37,317 nucleotides of DNA from an uncultured Myxococcales bacterium (GCA_903847385.1 CAINDO010000389.1:1-37317), one strand, 5' to 3'. Positions 10,675-19,857 are shown, counted from the stretch's first letter. Numbers and translations are program-made. Notes: generated by a model from the letters alone, not told the origin.

Positions 10675-10687
10675 GCGCGCGAGAACG

Positions 10688-10696
10688 TGCTATCGT
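10688..10696 (+). promoter_or_regulatory. Possible extended -10 promoter for the NtrC-type regulator
   Basis: TGC-TATCGT fits an extended -10 (TGnTAtnnT) nine bases before the regulator's ATG, so the mRNA would be nearly leaderless. No -35 at proper distance is seen. Confidence 0.3.
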
Positions 10697-10705
10697 CGGC
10701 GCCCC

Positions 10706-12091
10706 ATGACCCCGGACGCCTCTGCCCCGTGTCGCGTGCTGCTCATCGACGACGATGAGGCCTTCCGCATCGCCATGGGCAAGGCGCTGCGCCGCCGCGG
10801 GTTCGAGGTCACGCCCATCTCCGGGGGCGAGGCGGCCATCGCCGCGCTGACGGAGACCACGGGCGAGCCGCACCACGTGGCGGTCCTGGATCTTCGCATG
10901 CCGGACGTCGGCGGCCTCGAGGTCCTGCGCCGCACCAGCGCACGCACGCTGCCCGTCGTCGTGCTCACGGGGCACGGCTCCGTGCCGGACGCCGTGGAGG
11001 CCATGCGCCTCGGCGCCCACACGTTCCTGATGAAGCCGCTGGACGCCGAGGCCCTCGCGCCCATCCTGGCCGACGCCGTCGCGCCCGCCGGGGCCGTGGA
11101 CGACAGCTTCGTCGGCGAGGCGCCGGCCACCCGCGCCGCCCGCGGCGTGCTCGAGCGCCTCGCGCAGGCGGACGAGCCCATCCTCCTCACGGGCGAGACG
11201 GGCACGGGCAAAGAGGTCGCCGCGCGTTTCGTGCATCGTCGGTCGAGGCGCGCCCAGGCGCCCTTCGTGCCGGTCAACATGGCCTGCCTGCCCCGCGAGC
11301 TCGTCGAGAGCGAGCTCTTCGGCCATGCCCGGGGTTCGTTCACGGGCGCCGATCGCCGCAAAGTCGGCCTGCTCGAGGAGACGGGGGAGGGGACACTCTT
11401 CCTCGACGAGATCGCCGAGCTCCCCATCGAGCACCAGCCCAAGCTGCTCCGCGTCATCGAGAGCCGCATGTACCGGCCCGTCGGCGAGACGCGCGAGCGG
11501 CCCTTCCACGGCCGCCTCGTCGCCGCCACCCATCGGGACCTGGCCGAGGAGGTCCGCCGCGGCCGCTTCCGGCAGGATCTCTTCTACCGGCTGCAGGTGC
11601 TGCCGCTGTCGTTGCCGGCGCTCCGCGAGCGGCCCGACGACATCCTGCCGATCCTGACGCACTGGCTCGGCGCCGTCGGCCGCCGGCCCCTGGAGCTCTC
11701 GCCCGGGGCCTGCGAGGCCCTGCTGCGCCACGACTGGCCGGGCAACGTCCGCGAACTGGTCAACCTGGCCCGCCGGCTCACGCTCTTCGCCGAGAACGGT
11801 CGGGTCGACGCCCCCCTGGTGCGCAAGATGCTCGCGGCCAACCCCTTCGCCGGGCCGGCCCACCCGACGACCTTCCCGGTCACTGCGCCGTCGGACGCCG
11901 CGGGCGCGGCGCTGGACGCCGAGACGGGCGAGCCCGAGGCCATCACGCTCGAGGATCTGGAGCGCCGCCACATCGAGCGCCTGCTCGGGCACCACCGCAA
12001 CGTCACCCGCGTCGCCGAGATTCTGGACATCAACCGGCGCACGCTCCAACGCAAACTGCGTGCCTGGGGAATTGACGTAGATGAATCGTGA
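10706..12091 (+). CDS. NtrC-family sigma-54-dependent response regulator (orphan)
   Basis: 461 residues. The receiver domain (about 8-125) has the acidic pair Asp15/Asp16, phosphoacceptor Asp62 (VAVLDLRMPD) and Lys110 (FLMKPLD). The sigma-54 activator AAA domain (about 135-360) has Walker A GETGTGKE (163-170), GSFTGA (210-215, the GAFTGA sigma-54 contact loop with A-to-S at the second position), Walker B LFLDEI (231-236), and the arginine-finger and sensor region FRQDLFYRLQVLPL. A Fis-type helix-turn-helix (about 420-456, NVTRVAEILDINRRTLQRKLRAWGI) binds DNA. No histidine kinase gene is adjacent. It lies directly before a control region with paired dyads and a sigma-54 promoter in front of the ACIII-caa3 operon, so the simplest reading is that it activates that operon. 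The signal it responds to is unknown. Confidence 0.95.
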   Translation: MTPDASAPCRVLLIDDDEAFRIAMGKALRRRGFEVTPISGGEAAIAALTETTGEPHHVAVLDLRMPDVGGLEVLRRTSARTLPVVVLTGHGSVPDAVEAMRLGAHTFLMKPLDAEALAPILADAVAPAGAVDDSFVGEAPATRAARGVLERLAQADEPILLTGETGTGKEVAARFVHRRSRRAQAPFVPVNMACLPRELVESELFGHARGSFTGADRRKVGLLEETGEGTLFLDEIAELPIEHQPKLLRVIESRMYRPVGETRERPFHGRLVAATHRDLAEEVRRGRFRQDLFYRLQVLPLSLPALRERPDDILPILTHWLGAVGRRPLELSPGACEALLRHDWPGNVRELVNLARRLTLFAENGRVDAPLVRKMLAANPFAGPAHPTTFPVTAPSDAAGAALDAETGEPEAITLEDLERRHIERLLGHHRNVTRVAEILDINRRTLQRKLRAWGIDVDES

Positions 12092-12140
12092 TGCGGCATT
12101 TTGCCGCGCCGCTTTTGCCGCCGGTGCGACATTCTGCCGC
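12092..12140 (+). promoter_or_regulatory. Paired dyad upstream activator sites (candidate UAS)
   Basis: TGCGGCATTTTGCCGC (12092-12107) and TGCGACATTCTGCCGC (12125-12140) match at 14 of 16 positions. Each contains a 15-bp dyad: GCGGCA-N3-TGCCGC with perfect arms in the first, and one arm mismatch in the second. Their starts are 33 bp apart, close to three helical turns, and a half-site (TTTTGCCGC, 12113-12121) lies between them. The dyad centres are about 87 and 120 bp upstream of the -12 element at 12220, a normal place for enhancer sites of NtrC-family activators. Confidence 0.65.
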
Positions 12141-12161
12141 GGCCCAAGTCGGCGAAATTTA

Positions 12162-12190
12162 TGGACTTGAGCCGCTCCCTTTGCTAGAAG
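12162..12190 (+). promoter_or_regulatory. Possible sigma-70-type promoter upstream of actA
   Basis: TGGACT (12162-12167), 17-base spacer, TAGAAG (12185-12190) preceded by TGC. Each hexamer matches four of six consensus bases. It could give basal expression alongside the sigma-54 promoter. Confidence 0.35.
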
Positions 12191-12205
12191 CGCCCCCCAA
12201 TCTGA

Positions 12206-12220
12206 TGGCATGCGTCTTGC
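12206..12220 (+). promoter_or_regulatory. Sigma-54 (-24/-12) promoter for the act-cox operon
   Basis: TGGCATG-CGTC-TTGC matches the sigma-54 consensus TGGCACG-N4-TTGC at all but one position, with exact GG-to-GC spacing. The predicted transcription start is about 12232, giving an 80-base leader before actA. An NtrC-family activator gene and paired dyad sites lie immediately upstream. Confidence 0.7.
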
Positions 12221-12240
12221 CGGTTCGGGGGTGAACCGGC
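12219..12240 (+). promoter_or_regulatory. Perfect 8-bp inverted repeat overlapping the -12 element
   Basis: GCCGGTTC (12219-12226), six-base loop GGGGGT, GAACCGGC (12233-12240). The left arm includes the GC of the -12 element and the right arm lies at the expected start of transcription. It could be a repressor operator blocking the promoter. Confidence 0.5.
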
Positions 12241-12312
12241 CGCACGACGGCCAACGGATGCGCGTCCACACGCTCCAATTTCGGAGCGGTTGCCAGACGA
12301 GGTTGCGCCGCG

Positions 12313-12999
12313 ATGAGCAACGAGAATCCTGGCCACGACGGGAAGAAACCCCTGTTCGTCTTCCCGGAATTCCACAACCGGATCCCGCTGATGCTGGCCC
12401 CCGTGCTGGCCTTGGCGCCGATCGGCCTGATCGGGGCGATCTGGTACTACTTCTCGCCCAGTTTCACGGACGTGGGATACCAGCCCGACCAGCCCGTGCC
12501 GTACAGCCACAAGCTGCACGCGGGCGACCTCGGCATCGACTGCCGGTACTGCCACGTGGGGGTCGAGAAGGGCCCCCACGCCGGCGTGCCGCCCACGCAG
12601 ACGTGCATGAACTGCCACGCCTCCGTGAAGAAGGACAGCCCGCTGCTCACGCCGGTGCGTGAGAGCTGGACGTCCGGCGAGTCGATGCAGTGGGTCCGGA
12701 TCCACAAGTCCCCGGACTACGTCTACTTCGACCACTCGGCGCACGTGCGCGCCACCATCGGCTGCGAGGCGTGCCACGGCCGCATCGACCAGGCCGTGGT
12801 GGTCAAGCAGGAGCAGCCGCTGAGCATGTCGTGGTGCCTGGAGTGCCACAAGGCGCCGGAGAACTACCTCCGGCCGCGCGGCACGGCCACGGTGATGGGC
12901 TACAAGCCCGAGGGCGGCGACCAGCTGGCCCAGGGCACGAAGCTCAAGAAGGAAAACAACATCAATCCCCCCATCCATTGCTCGGGGTGCCACCGATGA
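12313..12999 (+). CDS. actA: Alternative complex III subunit ActA, pentaheme cytochrome c
   Basis: 228 residues. A short cytoplasmic N-terminus is followed by one transmembrane anchor (about 25-47) and a periplasmic domain with five CxxCH sites at residues 77-81, 98-102, 151-155, 175-179 and 223-227. Extra histidines for distal ligation are present (PYSHKLHA, YFDHSAH). Five hemes plus a single anchor is the ActA pattern of alternative complex III, the quinol:electron-acceptor oxidoreductase that replaces the bc1 complex. It carries electrons out of the complex towards the oxidase. The stop overlaps the actB ATG (ATGA). This is the first gene of the operon, about 80 bases after the predicted sigma-54 start site. 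Confidence 0.95.
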   Translation: MSNENPGHDGKKPLFVFPEFHNRIPLMLAPVLALAPIGLIGAIWYYFSPSFTDVGYQPDQPVPYSHKLHAGDLGIDCRYCHVGVEKGPHAGVPPTQTCMNCHASVKKDSPLLTPVRESWTSGESMQWVRIHKSPDYVYFDHSAHVRATIGCEACHGRIDQAVVVKQEQPLSMSWCLECHKAPENYLRPRGTATVMGYKPEGGDQLAQGTKLKKENNINPPIHCSGCHR

Positions 13000-15900
13000 G
13001 CAACGACAAGCGCTATTGGCGGAGCCTCGAGGAGCTCGAGAACACGCCCGCCTTCCAGGAAGCCCTCCTCAAGGAGTTCCCGGAAGAGGTCGAGGCCGAC
13101 GCGGTCGACACGACCACCCGGCGCCACTTCCTCGGCGTGATGGGCGCGTCCATCGCCATGACCTCCCTCGCCGGCTGCGTCCGCCGCCCCGAGCAGAAGA
13201 TCCTCCCGTACACGCGGGCTCCCGAGGATCTCATCCCCGGCGTCGCGCAGTACTACGCGACGGGGACCAGCATCGGCGGTCGGGCCATCGGGCTCGTGGT
13301 CGAGGCCCATGAGGGCCGCCCGACCAAGATCGAGGGCAACCCGGGCTCCGCGGCGGCGGGCGTCGTCCGCTCCGGCGGCACCACGGCGCTGCACCAGGCC
13401 TCGGTGCTCAACCTCTACGATCCCCAGCGGCTGCGCCTCCCCATGGCCGCGGGCAAGCCCTCGGACTGGTCGGCGGCGACCACGGCCCTCAAGGCCAAGG
13501 CCGAGGCCCTCAAGGCCGCCAGTGGCGCCGGCCTGGTCATCCTGAGCGAGGCGCTGCCCTCGCCCACGCTGGCCAAGCTCCGGGAGCGCTTCCACACCGC
13601 GTACCCCCAGGCCAAGTGGTTCACCTACGAGCCCCTGGCCGAGGACAACGAGCGCACCGGCCTCAAGGCCGCGTGGGGCGAGCCGGTCGTGCCGGTGTTC
13701 CGCCTCGCGCAGGCCCGCGTCGTCGTCTCCCTCGACAGCGACTTCCTCGGCACCGAGGGCGACGTCGTCGAGAACGCGGCCGGCTGGGCCCGCAGCCGCA
13801 AGGTGAACACCGGCGAGGACCGCATGTCCCGCCTGTACGCCATCGAAGGCCACCTCTCGATCACCGGCACCAACGCCGACCATCGCCTGCGCGTGAAGAC
13901 CTCGCAGGTCGAGGCCTTCGCCTGGGCGCTCGCCGCCGAGCTGCTGAAGGACAACAAGGTCGTCCTGCCCGCCGACATGGTGCCCCTGGCCAAGGCCGCG
14001 CCCGGCATCGACCCCAAGTTCGTCGCCGCCGTCGCCGCCGACCTGCAGGGCAACCGGGGCGGGGCCCTGGTCATCGCCGGCCGCCGTCAGCCGCCCGCCG
14101 TGCACGCCCTCGCGGCGGCCATGAACGCCGGCCTCGAGTCCCACGGCAGCACGGTCTACTACTACCCGGACCACCGCCGCCCGGCGACGGAGAACGGCGA
14201 CCTCGCCAACATCAAGGAGCTCGCGGGCCTCTTGAACGGCGGCGCGGTCGACACGCTGGTGGTGCTCGGCGGCAACCCCGCCTACACGGCCCCGGCCGAC
14301 CTCGGCTTCACGGCCGCGTTCGCCAAGGCCAAGACGAAGATCTGCCTCTGCGACTTCGTGGACGAGACGAGCAAGGCGGCCGACTGGGCCCTGCCGCGCG
14401 CGCACTTCCTCGAGGCCTGGGGCGATGTCGTCTCCACGGACGGCAAGGTCACGCTCCAGCAGCCGGTCATCTCCCCGCTGTGGGGCGGCAAGAGCGAGAT
14501 CGAGCTGCTCGCCCTCCTCCTCGGCGAGACCGAGACGGACGGTTACAGCCTCGTGCGCAACTACTGGAAGGGCCGCGAAGGCGCGGTCTCCTTCTACAAG
14601 AAGTGGCGCAAGTGGCTGGCGGACGGCTTCCGCACCGGCGACGAGTTCGGTGTCGTCCCCACCTACAAGCAGCCCGCCGGCCTCGCCGGCGTGACTTCGA
14701 GCCCCGCCCCCGCCGGCGAGGGCTTCGAGGTCACCTTCTACGATGGTTTCCTGCACGACGGCCGCTTCGGCAACAACGCCTGGCTGCTCGAGACGCCGGA
14801 CATCGTCAGCAAGGTCGTGTGGGACAACCCGGCCCTGGTGAACGTCAAGACGGCGCGGGATCTCGGCCTGGCCGACGAAGACCGCGTCACGATCGAGGTC
14901 GGCGGCCGCAAGCTCGAGACGGTCGTTTGCATCGTCCCCGGCCTGGCCGATGGCAACATCAGCCTCCAGCTCGGCTTCGGGCGCGACTTCAACAGCTTCC
15001 TGCCCTACCACGAGTCGGGCAAGGTCGGCTTCGACGTCAACGTGCTCCGCACGGTGGACGCCGCCGGTTTCGCCGCGGGCGCCAAGCTCTCCAAGACGGG
15101 CGGCACGTACCCCCTCGCCAAGACGCAGGTCTACGCGAAGCAGGACCCCGGCTTCGGCTACGCGGCCCGCCCGATGGTCCGCGAGGCGACGCTCGAGGAG
15201 TTCAAGAAGAACCCCAAGTTCGCCAAAGAGGGCATCATCGAAGAGGGCAAGCCCCGGCCGCAGGCCATGGTGGTGCACCCGCCCGAGCAGGCCATCTACC
15301 AGGAGCTCACCTACGACGGCGAGTTCCAGTGGGGCATGGCCATCGACCTGACGACCTGCACGGGCTGCGGCTCCTGCATGGTCGCCTGCGTCGCGGAGAA
15401 CAACCTCTCCATGGTCGGCAAGGACCAGGTCCGCCGCGGCCGTGAGATGCACTGGATCCGCATGGACCGGTACTTCGTCTCCGACGACGAGACCAAGCCG
15501 GACGAGATCCAGGTGGTGCACCAGCCCCTCGGCTGCCACCACTGCGAGAACGCGCCCTGCGAGAACGTCTGCCCGGTCCAGGCCACGTCGCACAGCCCCG
15601 AGGGCCTCAACGACATGGCCTACAACCGCTGCATCGGCACGCGGTACTGCGCGAACAACTGCCCCTTCAAGGTGCGGCGGTTCAACTTCTATCACTACTC
15701 CAAGGACGCCCCCGAGACGGTGCACATGGCCCGCAACCCGAACGTGACCGTCCGGTTCCGCGGTGTCATCGAGAAGTGCACCTACTGCGTGCAGCGCATC
15801 AACCTCGGCCGGCAGGCCTCCAAGGCCGCGGAGTCCCCGCAGGCCAAGAAGGCGGCGATCGACGCCATCACGCCGGCCTGCGCGCAGGCCTGCCCGACGA

Positions 15901-16058
15901 CCTCCATCGTCTTCGGCAACATCAAGGACAAGGAGACCAAGGTCTCCAAGGCCAAGGCCGCCGATCGCAACTACCGGCTCCTCACCGAGCTGAACGTCAA
16001 GCCGCGCACCTCGTACCTCGCGAAGGTGCGCAATCCCAACCCGGGCCTGGGGGCGTAA
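12996..16058 (+). CDS. actB: Alternative complex III subunit ActB (fused molybdopterin-like and iron-sulfur protein)
   Basis: 1020 residues. A twin-arginine signal at about 42-64 (TTRRHFLGVMG...) ends in SLAGC, a possible lipid-attachment site. The first part (about 65-740) has the fold of molybdopterin oxidoreductases (LVVEAHEGRPTKIEGNP, VVLGGNPAY) but lacks the N-terminal cysteine cluster and an obvious cofactor ligand, as in known ActB, where it holds no molybdenum. The C-terminal ferredoxin-like part has four cysteine groups: CTGCGSCMVAC (about 788), CHHCENAPCENVC (about 847), CIGTRYCANNC, and CTYC paired with CAQAC. Together these suit three [4Fe-4S] and one [3Fe-4S] or a similar set. 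It sits on the periplasmic side, contacting ActA and ActC. A formate dehydrogenase or nitrate reductase label would be misleading. Confidence 0.95.
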   Translation: MSNDKRYWRSLEELENTPAFQEALLKEFPEEVEADAVDTTTRRHFLGVMGASIAMTSLAGCVRRPEQKILPYTRAPEDLIPGVAQYYATGTSIGGRAIGLVVEAHEGRPTKIEGNPGSAAAGVVRSGGTTALHQASVLNLYDPQRLRLPMAAGKPSDWSAATTALKAKAEALKAASGAGLVILSEALPSPTLAKLRERFHTAYPQAKWFTYEPLAEDNERTGLKAAWGEPVVPVFRLAQARVVVSLDSDFLGTEGDVVENAAGWARSRKVNTGEDRMSRLYAIEGHLSITGTNADHRLRVKTSQVEAFAWALAAELLKDNKVVLPADMVPLAKAAPGIDPKFVAAVAADLQGNRGGALVIAGRRQPPAVHALAAAMNAGLESHGSTVYYYPDHRRPATENGDLANIKELAGLLNGGAVDTLVVLGGNPAYTAPADLGFTAAFAKAKTKICLCDFVDETSKAADWALPRAHFLEAWGDVVSTDGKVTLQQPVISPLWGGKSEIELLALLLGETETDGYSLVRNYWKGREGAVSFYKKWRKWLADGFRTGDEFGVVPTYKQPAGLAGVTSSPAPAGEGFEVTFYDGFLHDGRFGNNAWLLETPDIVSKVVWDNPALVNVKTARDLGLADEDRVTIEVGGRKLETVVCIVPGLADGNISLQLGFGRDFNSFLPYHESGKVGFDVNVLRTVDAAGFAAGAKLSKTGGTYPLAKTQVYAKQDPGFGYAARPMVREATLEEFKKNPKFAKEGIIEEGKPRPQAMVVHPPEQAIYQELTYDGEFQWGMAIDLTTCTGCGSCMVACVAENNLSMVGKDQVRRGREMHWIRMDRYFVSDDETKPDEIQVVHQPLGCHHCENAPCENVCPVQATSHSPEGLNDMAYNRCIGTRYCANNCPFKVRRFNFYHYSKDAPETVHMARNPNVTVRFRGVIEKCTYCVQRINLGRQASKAAESPQAKKAAIDAITPACAQACPTTSIVFGNIKDKETKVSKAKAADRNYRLLTELNVKPRTSYLAKVRNPNPGLGA

Positions 16059-16064
16059 GCGACC

Positions 16065-17495
16065 ATGTCGAACGCGAACTACCAGACACAAACGGTCTTT
16101 CCGCCGCCCCTGGTCGAGGGCAACCAGACCTTCCACACCATCACCGACGCCATCTGTCGGGTGGTCGAGGCGCCGCCCTCGAAGGGCTGGATCGCCTCGT
16201 TCCTCATGGCGCTGCTCGGCCTCGGTGTGCTCGGCGTCTCCGTCGGCTGGCTCATCTGGGAAGGCACCGGCATCTGGGGTCTGAACCAGCCGGTCTCCTG
16301 GGGCTTCGCCATCGTGAACTTCGTGTTCTGGGTGGGCATCGGCCACGCCGGGACGCTGATCTCCGCGATCCTCTTCCTGTTCCGCCAGAAGTGGCGCACG
16401 TCGATCAACCGCTTCGCCGAAGCGATGACGATCTTCGCCGTCATCTGCGCGTTGCTGTTCCCGACCATCCACGTCGGTCGCGTGTGGCTGCTCTACTGGG
16501 CGCTGCCCATCCCCAACCAGATGGGCATGTGGCCGAACTTCCGCAGCCCGCTGCTCTGGGACGTCTTCGCGGTCTCCACGTACTTCACGGTGTCCCTGCT
16601 CTTCTGGTACGTCGGCCTCATCCCCGACCTCGCCACGCTGCGCGACCGCGCCAAGAGCAAGCTCGCCTACTACGCGTACGGCATGTTCGCCCTCGGGTGG
16701 CGCGGCGCGAACCGTCACTGGCAGAACTACGAGAAGGCCTACCTGATCCTGGCCGGCCTCTCGGCGCCGCTGGTGCTCTCGGTGCACACCATCGTGTCCT
16801 TCGACTTCGCCGTGTCGGTCATCCCCGGGTGGCACACGACGATCTTCCCCCCGTACTTCGTCGCCGGCGCCATCTTCTCCGGCTTCGCGATGGTGCTCAC
16901 GCTGGCCATCCCGGCGCGGAAGATCTTCAAGCTCGAGCAGTTCATCACCGTCCGTCACGTCGAGAACATGAACAAGATCATCCTCGTGACGGGCATGATG
17001 GTCGGCTACGCCTACGCGATGGAGTTCTTCATCGCCTGGTACTCGGGCTCCGAGTACGAGAGCTGGACCTTCATCAACCGCGCGTTCGGTCCCTACTGGT
17101 GGGCCTACTGGATCATGGTGAGCTGCAACGTGATCACGCCGCAGCTCTTCTGGTTCCAGAAGATCCGCCAGAACATGACCCTCTCGTTCATCCTGTCGAT
17201 CTTCGTGAACATCGGTATGTGGTTCGAGCGCTTCGTCATCACGATGTCGCTCCACCGCGACTACGTGCCCTCGTCCTGGGACTACTACAAGCCGACCATC
17301 TGGGACTTCGGGTGCCTCATCGGCTCCTTCGGTCTGTTCTTCACGCTGTTCCTGCTCTTCCTGAAGTTCCTGCCCGCCATCGCCATCTCCGAGGTGAAGG
17401 GTGTGATGCCGCAGGCGGATCCGCATTGGGAGGGCTACGCCGACCACGGCGACGACCACGGTTCTCACGCCGCGGGGGAGAAGCACCATGGCTGA
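16065..17495 (+). CDS. actC: Alternative complex III membrane subunit ActC (NrfD family)
   Basis: 476 residues with about ten hydrophobic segments, starting seven bases after actB. It opens with a polar N-terminus containing [13 protein letters not shown], then membrane helices with the NrfD/PsrC-family look ([51 protein letters not shown]). This subunit forms the quinol-binding site and a proposed proton path in known ACIII structures. The C-terminus is His- and Asp-rich ([19 protein letters not shown]), which is unusual and shared in kind with other proteins of the operon. The last eight bases overlap actD. Confidence 0.95.
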   Translation: MSNANYQTQTVFPPPLVEGNQTFHTITDAICRVVEAPPSKGWIASFLMALLGLGVLGVSVGWLIWEGTGIWGLNQPVSWGFAIVNFVFWVGIGHAGTLISAILFLFRQKWRTSINRFAEAMTIFAVICALLFPTIHVGRVWLLYWALPIPNQMGMWPNFRSPLLWDVFAVSTYFTVSLLFWYVGLIPDLATLRDRAKSKLAYYAYGMFALGWRGANRHWQNYEKAYLILAGLSAPLVLSVHTIVSFDFAVSVIPGWHTTIFPPYFVAGAIFSGFAMVLTLAIPARKIFKLEQFITVRHVENMNKIILVTGMMVGYAYAMEFFIAWYSGSEYESWTFINRAFGPYWWAYWIMVSCNVITPQLFWFQKIRQNMTLSFILSIFVNIGMWFERFVITMSLHRDYVPSSWDYYKPTIWDFGCLIGSFGLFFTLFLLFLKFLPAIAISEVKGVMPQADPHWEGYADHGDDHGSHAAGEKHHG

Positions 17496-18024
17496 GGCAC
17501 GCGTCTGGGGGCTCGTCGCCGAGTTCGAGAACCCCGCCAAACTCCTCCATGCCGCCGAGGGCCTGCGTGACGCCGGCTACAAGCGCTACGAGGTCTGGTC
17601 TCCGTTTCCGGTTCACGGCATGGACAACGCCATGGGGCTCTCCCGCTCCAAGGTGCCCTGGTTCGTGCTCGGCGGTGGCCTCACCGGCATGACCTGCGCG
17701 CTGCTGCTGCAGTGGTGGTCCGGCGCGGTCGAGTACCCCGTCATGATCGGTGGCAAGCCTCTGTTCGCCTTCGAGTTCGCCACGCCGGTGACCTTCGAGG
17801 CGTCCGTGCTGCTGTCGGCCTTCGGCGCCGTCTTCAGCATGATCGGCCTGAACCGCCTCCCGAACCCCTATCACCCGCTGGACAAGGTCGCGATGTTCCG
17901 CCGCTCCACGGACGACGGCTTCTTCATCTCGATCGAGACCCGCGACGGCAAGTTCGACCTGCACCGGAGCCGCGAGCTGCTCGAGAGCCTCGGTGGCCGG
18001 CACGTGACCGTGGTCGAGGAGTGA
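17488..18024 (+). CDS. actD: Alternative complex III subunit ActD (DUF3341)
   Basis: 178 residues. A soluble N-terminal ferredoxin-like fold ([41 protein letters not shown]) is followed by two transmembrane helices (about 50-74 and 93-118), joined by a loop with [18 protein letters not shown], and a C-terminal tail ending in RHVTVVEE. This is the standard DUF3341 layout of ActD, a membrane subunit without cofactors that packs against ActC. ATG 17488 overlaps the end of actC. Confidence 0.93.
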   Translation: MAEARVWGLVAEFENPAKLLHAAEGLRDAGYKRYEVWSPFPVHGMDNAMGLSRSKVPWFVLGGGLTGMTCALLLQWWSGAVEYPVMIGGKPLFAFEFATPVTFEASVLLSAFGAVFSMIGLNRLPNPYHPLDKVAMFRRSTDDGFFISIETRDGKFDLHRSRELLESLGGRHVTVVEE

Positions 18025-18028
18025 AGCG

Positions 18029-18646
18029 ATGCGCAGCCTGATCGCAATGCTGGTCGCCGCGGCCGCGTTGGGCGGGTGCCGCGGGGAGCCCTCGAAGCTC
18101 CCCCCGGTGCACCTGAACCCCAACATGGACACGCAGGACAAGTACAAGGCCTACGGCGCCAGCCACCTCTTCCAGGACGGCCGCACCATGCGCGAGCCGC
18201 CCGCGAACACGGTCCAGTTCGGCCTCTCGAAGGAGAGCGACGAGATCTACCGTGGTCAGGACGAGTTCGGGAACTTCATCAGCAAGTTCCCCGTCACGCT
18301 CGACGCGAAGCTGATGAAGCGTGGCCAGGAGCGCTACGACATCTTCTGCGCGCCGTGCCACGACAAGTCCGGCGGCGGCAAGGGCATGGTCGCGCAGCGG
18401 CCCGGCCTCGTGCCCCCGCCCAGCTTCGTCGACTCCACGGACGTCAACGGGCGCCGCATCATCAACATGCCGGTCGGTGAGATCTTCAACACGATCACCA
18501 ACGGCAAGAACACGATGCCGGCCTACCGCACGCAGATCCCCACCGACGACCGGTGGGCCATCATCGCCTATCTCCGGGCGCTCCAGCGTGGCCAGAACGC
18601 CCGTTTGAGCGATGTTCCGGCCGACCAGCAGGGGAGCCTCAAATGA
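18029..18646 (+). CDS. actE: Alternative complex III subunit ActE, monoheme cytochrome c lipoprotein
   Basis: 205 residues. A lipoprotein signal ends at LGGC (Cys17). One heme c site, CAPCH, is at residues 107-111, followed by DKSGGGKGM. A distal Met is available in INMPVGE or NTMPAYRTQI. DRWAIIAYLRALQ is the C-terminal cytochrome helix. ActE lies on the periplasmic face beside ActA and may be the exit to the oxidase. The stop overlaps the actF ATG (ATGA). Confidence 0.94.
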   Translation: MRSLIAMLVAAAALGGCRGEPSKLPPVHLNPNMDTQDKYKAYGASHLFQDGRTMREPPANTVQFGLSKESDEIYRGQDEFGNFISKFPVTLDAKLMKRGQERYDIFCAPCHDKSGGGKGMVAQRPGLVPPPSFVDSTDVNGRRIINMPVGEIFNTITNGKNTMPAYRTQIPTDDRWAIIAYLRALQRGQNARLSDVPADQQGSLK

Positions 18647-19857
18647 GCGCACATGGCCCTGTCTTTCGCGACAACGCGAAGCTCGATCCGGCGCTCGCCG
18701 GCAGCCTAATCAAGGGCGGCTACGCCGTCGGCGGTCTCGCGCTGCTCGCCAGCGTCGGCGGCGGGTTCGCCGGCGGGGACGAAGGAAAGAAGCAGTTCTT
18801 CTTCTCCTGGCTCGCGGCGTACATGCCCTTCATCACGATCGCCGTCTGCGCGCTCTTCTTCTCCGTGCTGCACCACCTGGTGCGGGCGAGCTGGAGCACC
18901 GCGGTCCGGCGCGTGGCCGAGAACCTCGCCGGGAACATCCCGATGATGGCGGTCCTGTTCATCCCGATCCTGCTCGGCATGGGCGACCTCTATCACTGGT
19001 CCCACCACGACGCCGTCGAGCACGACGCCGTGTTGAAGGCCAAGTCCGGCTACCTCAACACCGGCTTCTTCATCGGTCGCGCGGTCTTCTTCTTCCTGGT
19101 CTGGACGTTCCTGCAGCACTTCTTCCGCACGAACAGCCTGAAGCAGGACGAGACGGGCGACGTCGCGCTGACCTTCAAGATGCGCAAGCTGGCCCCCGTG
19201 GCCACGCTGCTCTTCGCCCTGACGATTTCCTTCGCGGCGTTCGACTGGTCGATGAGCACCTCGCCGCACTGGTTCAGCACCATCTACGGCGTGTTCACGT
19301 TCGCAGGCGGCATGATGGGCATGTTCGCCTCCATGGCGCTCGCGACCCTCTGGATCACCGGCCGCGGCGCCCTGGGCACCACGCTCACCGTCGACAACTT
19401 CCACGACGTCGGCAAGTTGATGTGGGGCTTCATGGTCTTCTGGACCTACACGGGCTTCAGCCAGTACTTCCTGATCTGGTACGGCAACATCCCCGAGGAG
19501 ACCATCTACTTCACGATCCGTCAGAACAACGGCTGGATGTCGGTCTTCCTCCTGATGGTGATCGGCCACTTCATCGCGCCGTTCTGGATCCTGATGAGCC
19601 GCCACATGAAGCGCAGCCGGGCGATGCTCGGCGCCGGCGCCGCCTGGCTGCTCCTGATGCACTACATGGACCACTACTTCATGGTCATGCCGGTGCTCCA
19701 CGAGCACCTGCACTTCCACTGGCTCGATGCCACCTGCCTGATCTCCATCACCGGCTTCTTTGTCGCCGGCTGGGCGCAGCGCACGGTCAAGCACAACCTG
19801 GTGCCCGTGAAGGATCCTCAGCTCCTCGCTTCGATGGGGTACGAGAATGCAGTCTGA
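18643..19857 (+). CDS. actF: Alternative complex III membrane subunit ActF (NrfD-like)
   Basis: 404 residues. ATG 18643 overlaps the actE stop. About ten membrane helices are visible, with conserved-looking polar positions (HHLVRASWSTAVRR, DLYHWSHHDAVEHDAVLKAKSGYLNTGFF, MWGFMVFWTYTGFSQYFLIWYGNIPEET). It is a shorter relative of ActC, lacks heme ligands expected of a cytochrome b, and in known complexes forms the second NrfD-like half with a possible proton path. The end overlaps the following small gene by 11 bases. Confidence 0.94.
   Translation: MSAHGPVFRDNAKLDPALAGSLIKGGYAVGGLALLASVGGGFAGGDEGKKQFFFSWLAAYMPFITIAVCALFFSVLHHLVRASWSTAVRRVAENLAGNIPMMAVLFIPILLGMGDLYHWSHHDAVEHDAVLKAKSGYLNTGFFIGRAVFFFLVWTFLQHFFRTNSLKQDETGDVALTFKMRKLAPVATLLFALTISFAAFDWSMSTSPHWFSTIYGVFTFAGGMMGMFASMALATLWITGRGALGTTLTVDNFHDVGKLMWGFMVFWTYTGFSQYFLIWYGNIPEETIYFTIRQNNGWMSVFLLMVIGHFIAPFWILMSRHMKRSRAMLGAGAAWLLLMHYMDHYFMVMPVLHEHLHFHWLDATCLISITGFFVAGWAQRTVKHNLVPVKDPQLLASMGYENAV

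Noticed and set aside
10671-10696. TTGAGC and TATCGT as a full sigma-70 promoter before the NtrC-type gene
   Set aside because: The spacer is only 14 bases, too short for a normal -35/-10 pair; only the extended -10 is kept as a weak candidate.
12996-16058. actB as formate dehydrogenase or nitrate reductase
   Set aside because: The cofactor-binding Cys/SeC and N-terminal cluster are absent, and the gene sits in a full act operon, so ACIII is the right reading.
12900-17540. A minus-strand open frame of about 1546 codons opposite actB, actC and actD
   Set aside because: It mirrors three certain genes in GC-rich DNA, has His/Val/Arg/Leu-rich low-complexity composition without motifs, and no ribosome site. 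The same holds for other long antisense frames, for example 3231-5543 and 7469-9442.
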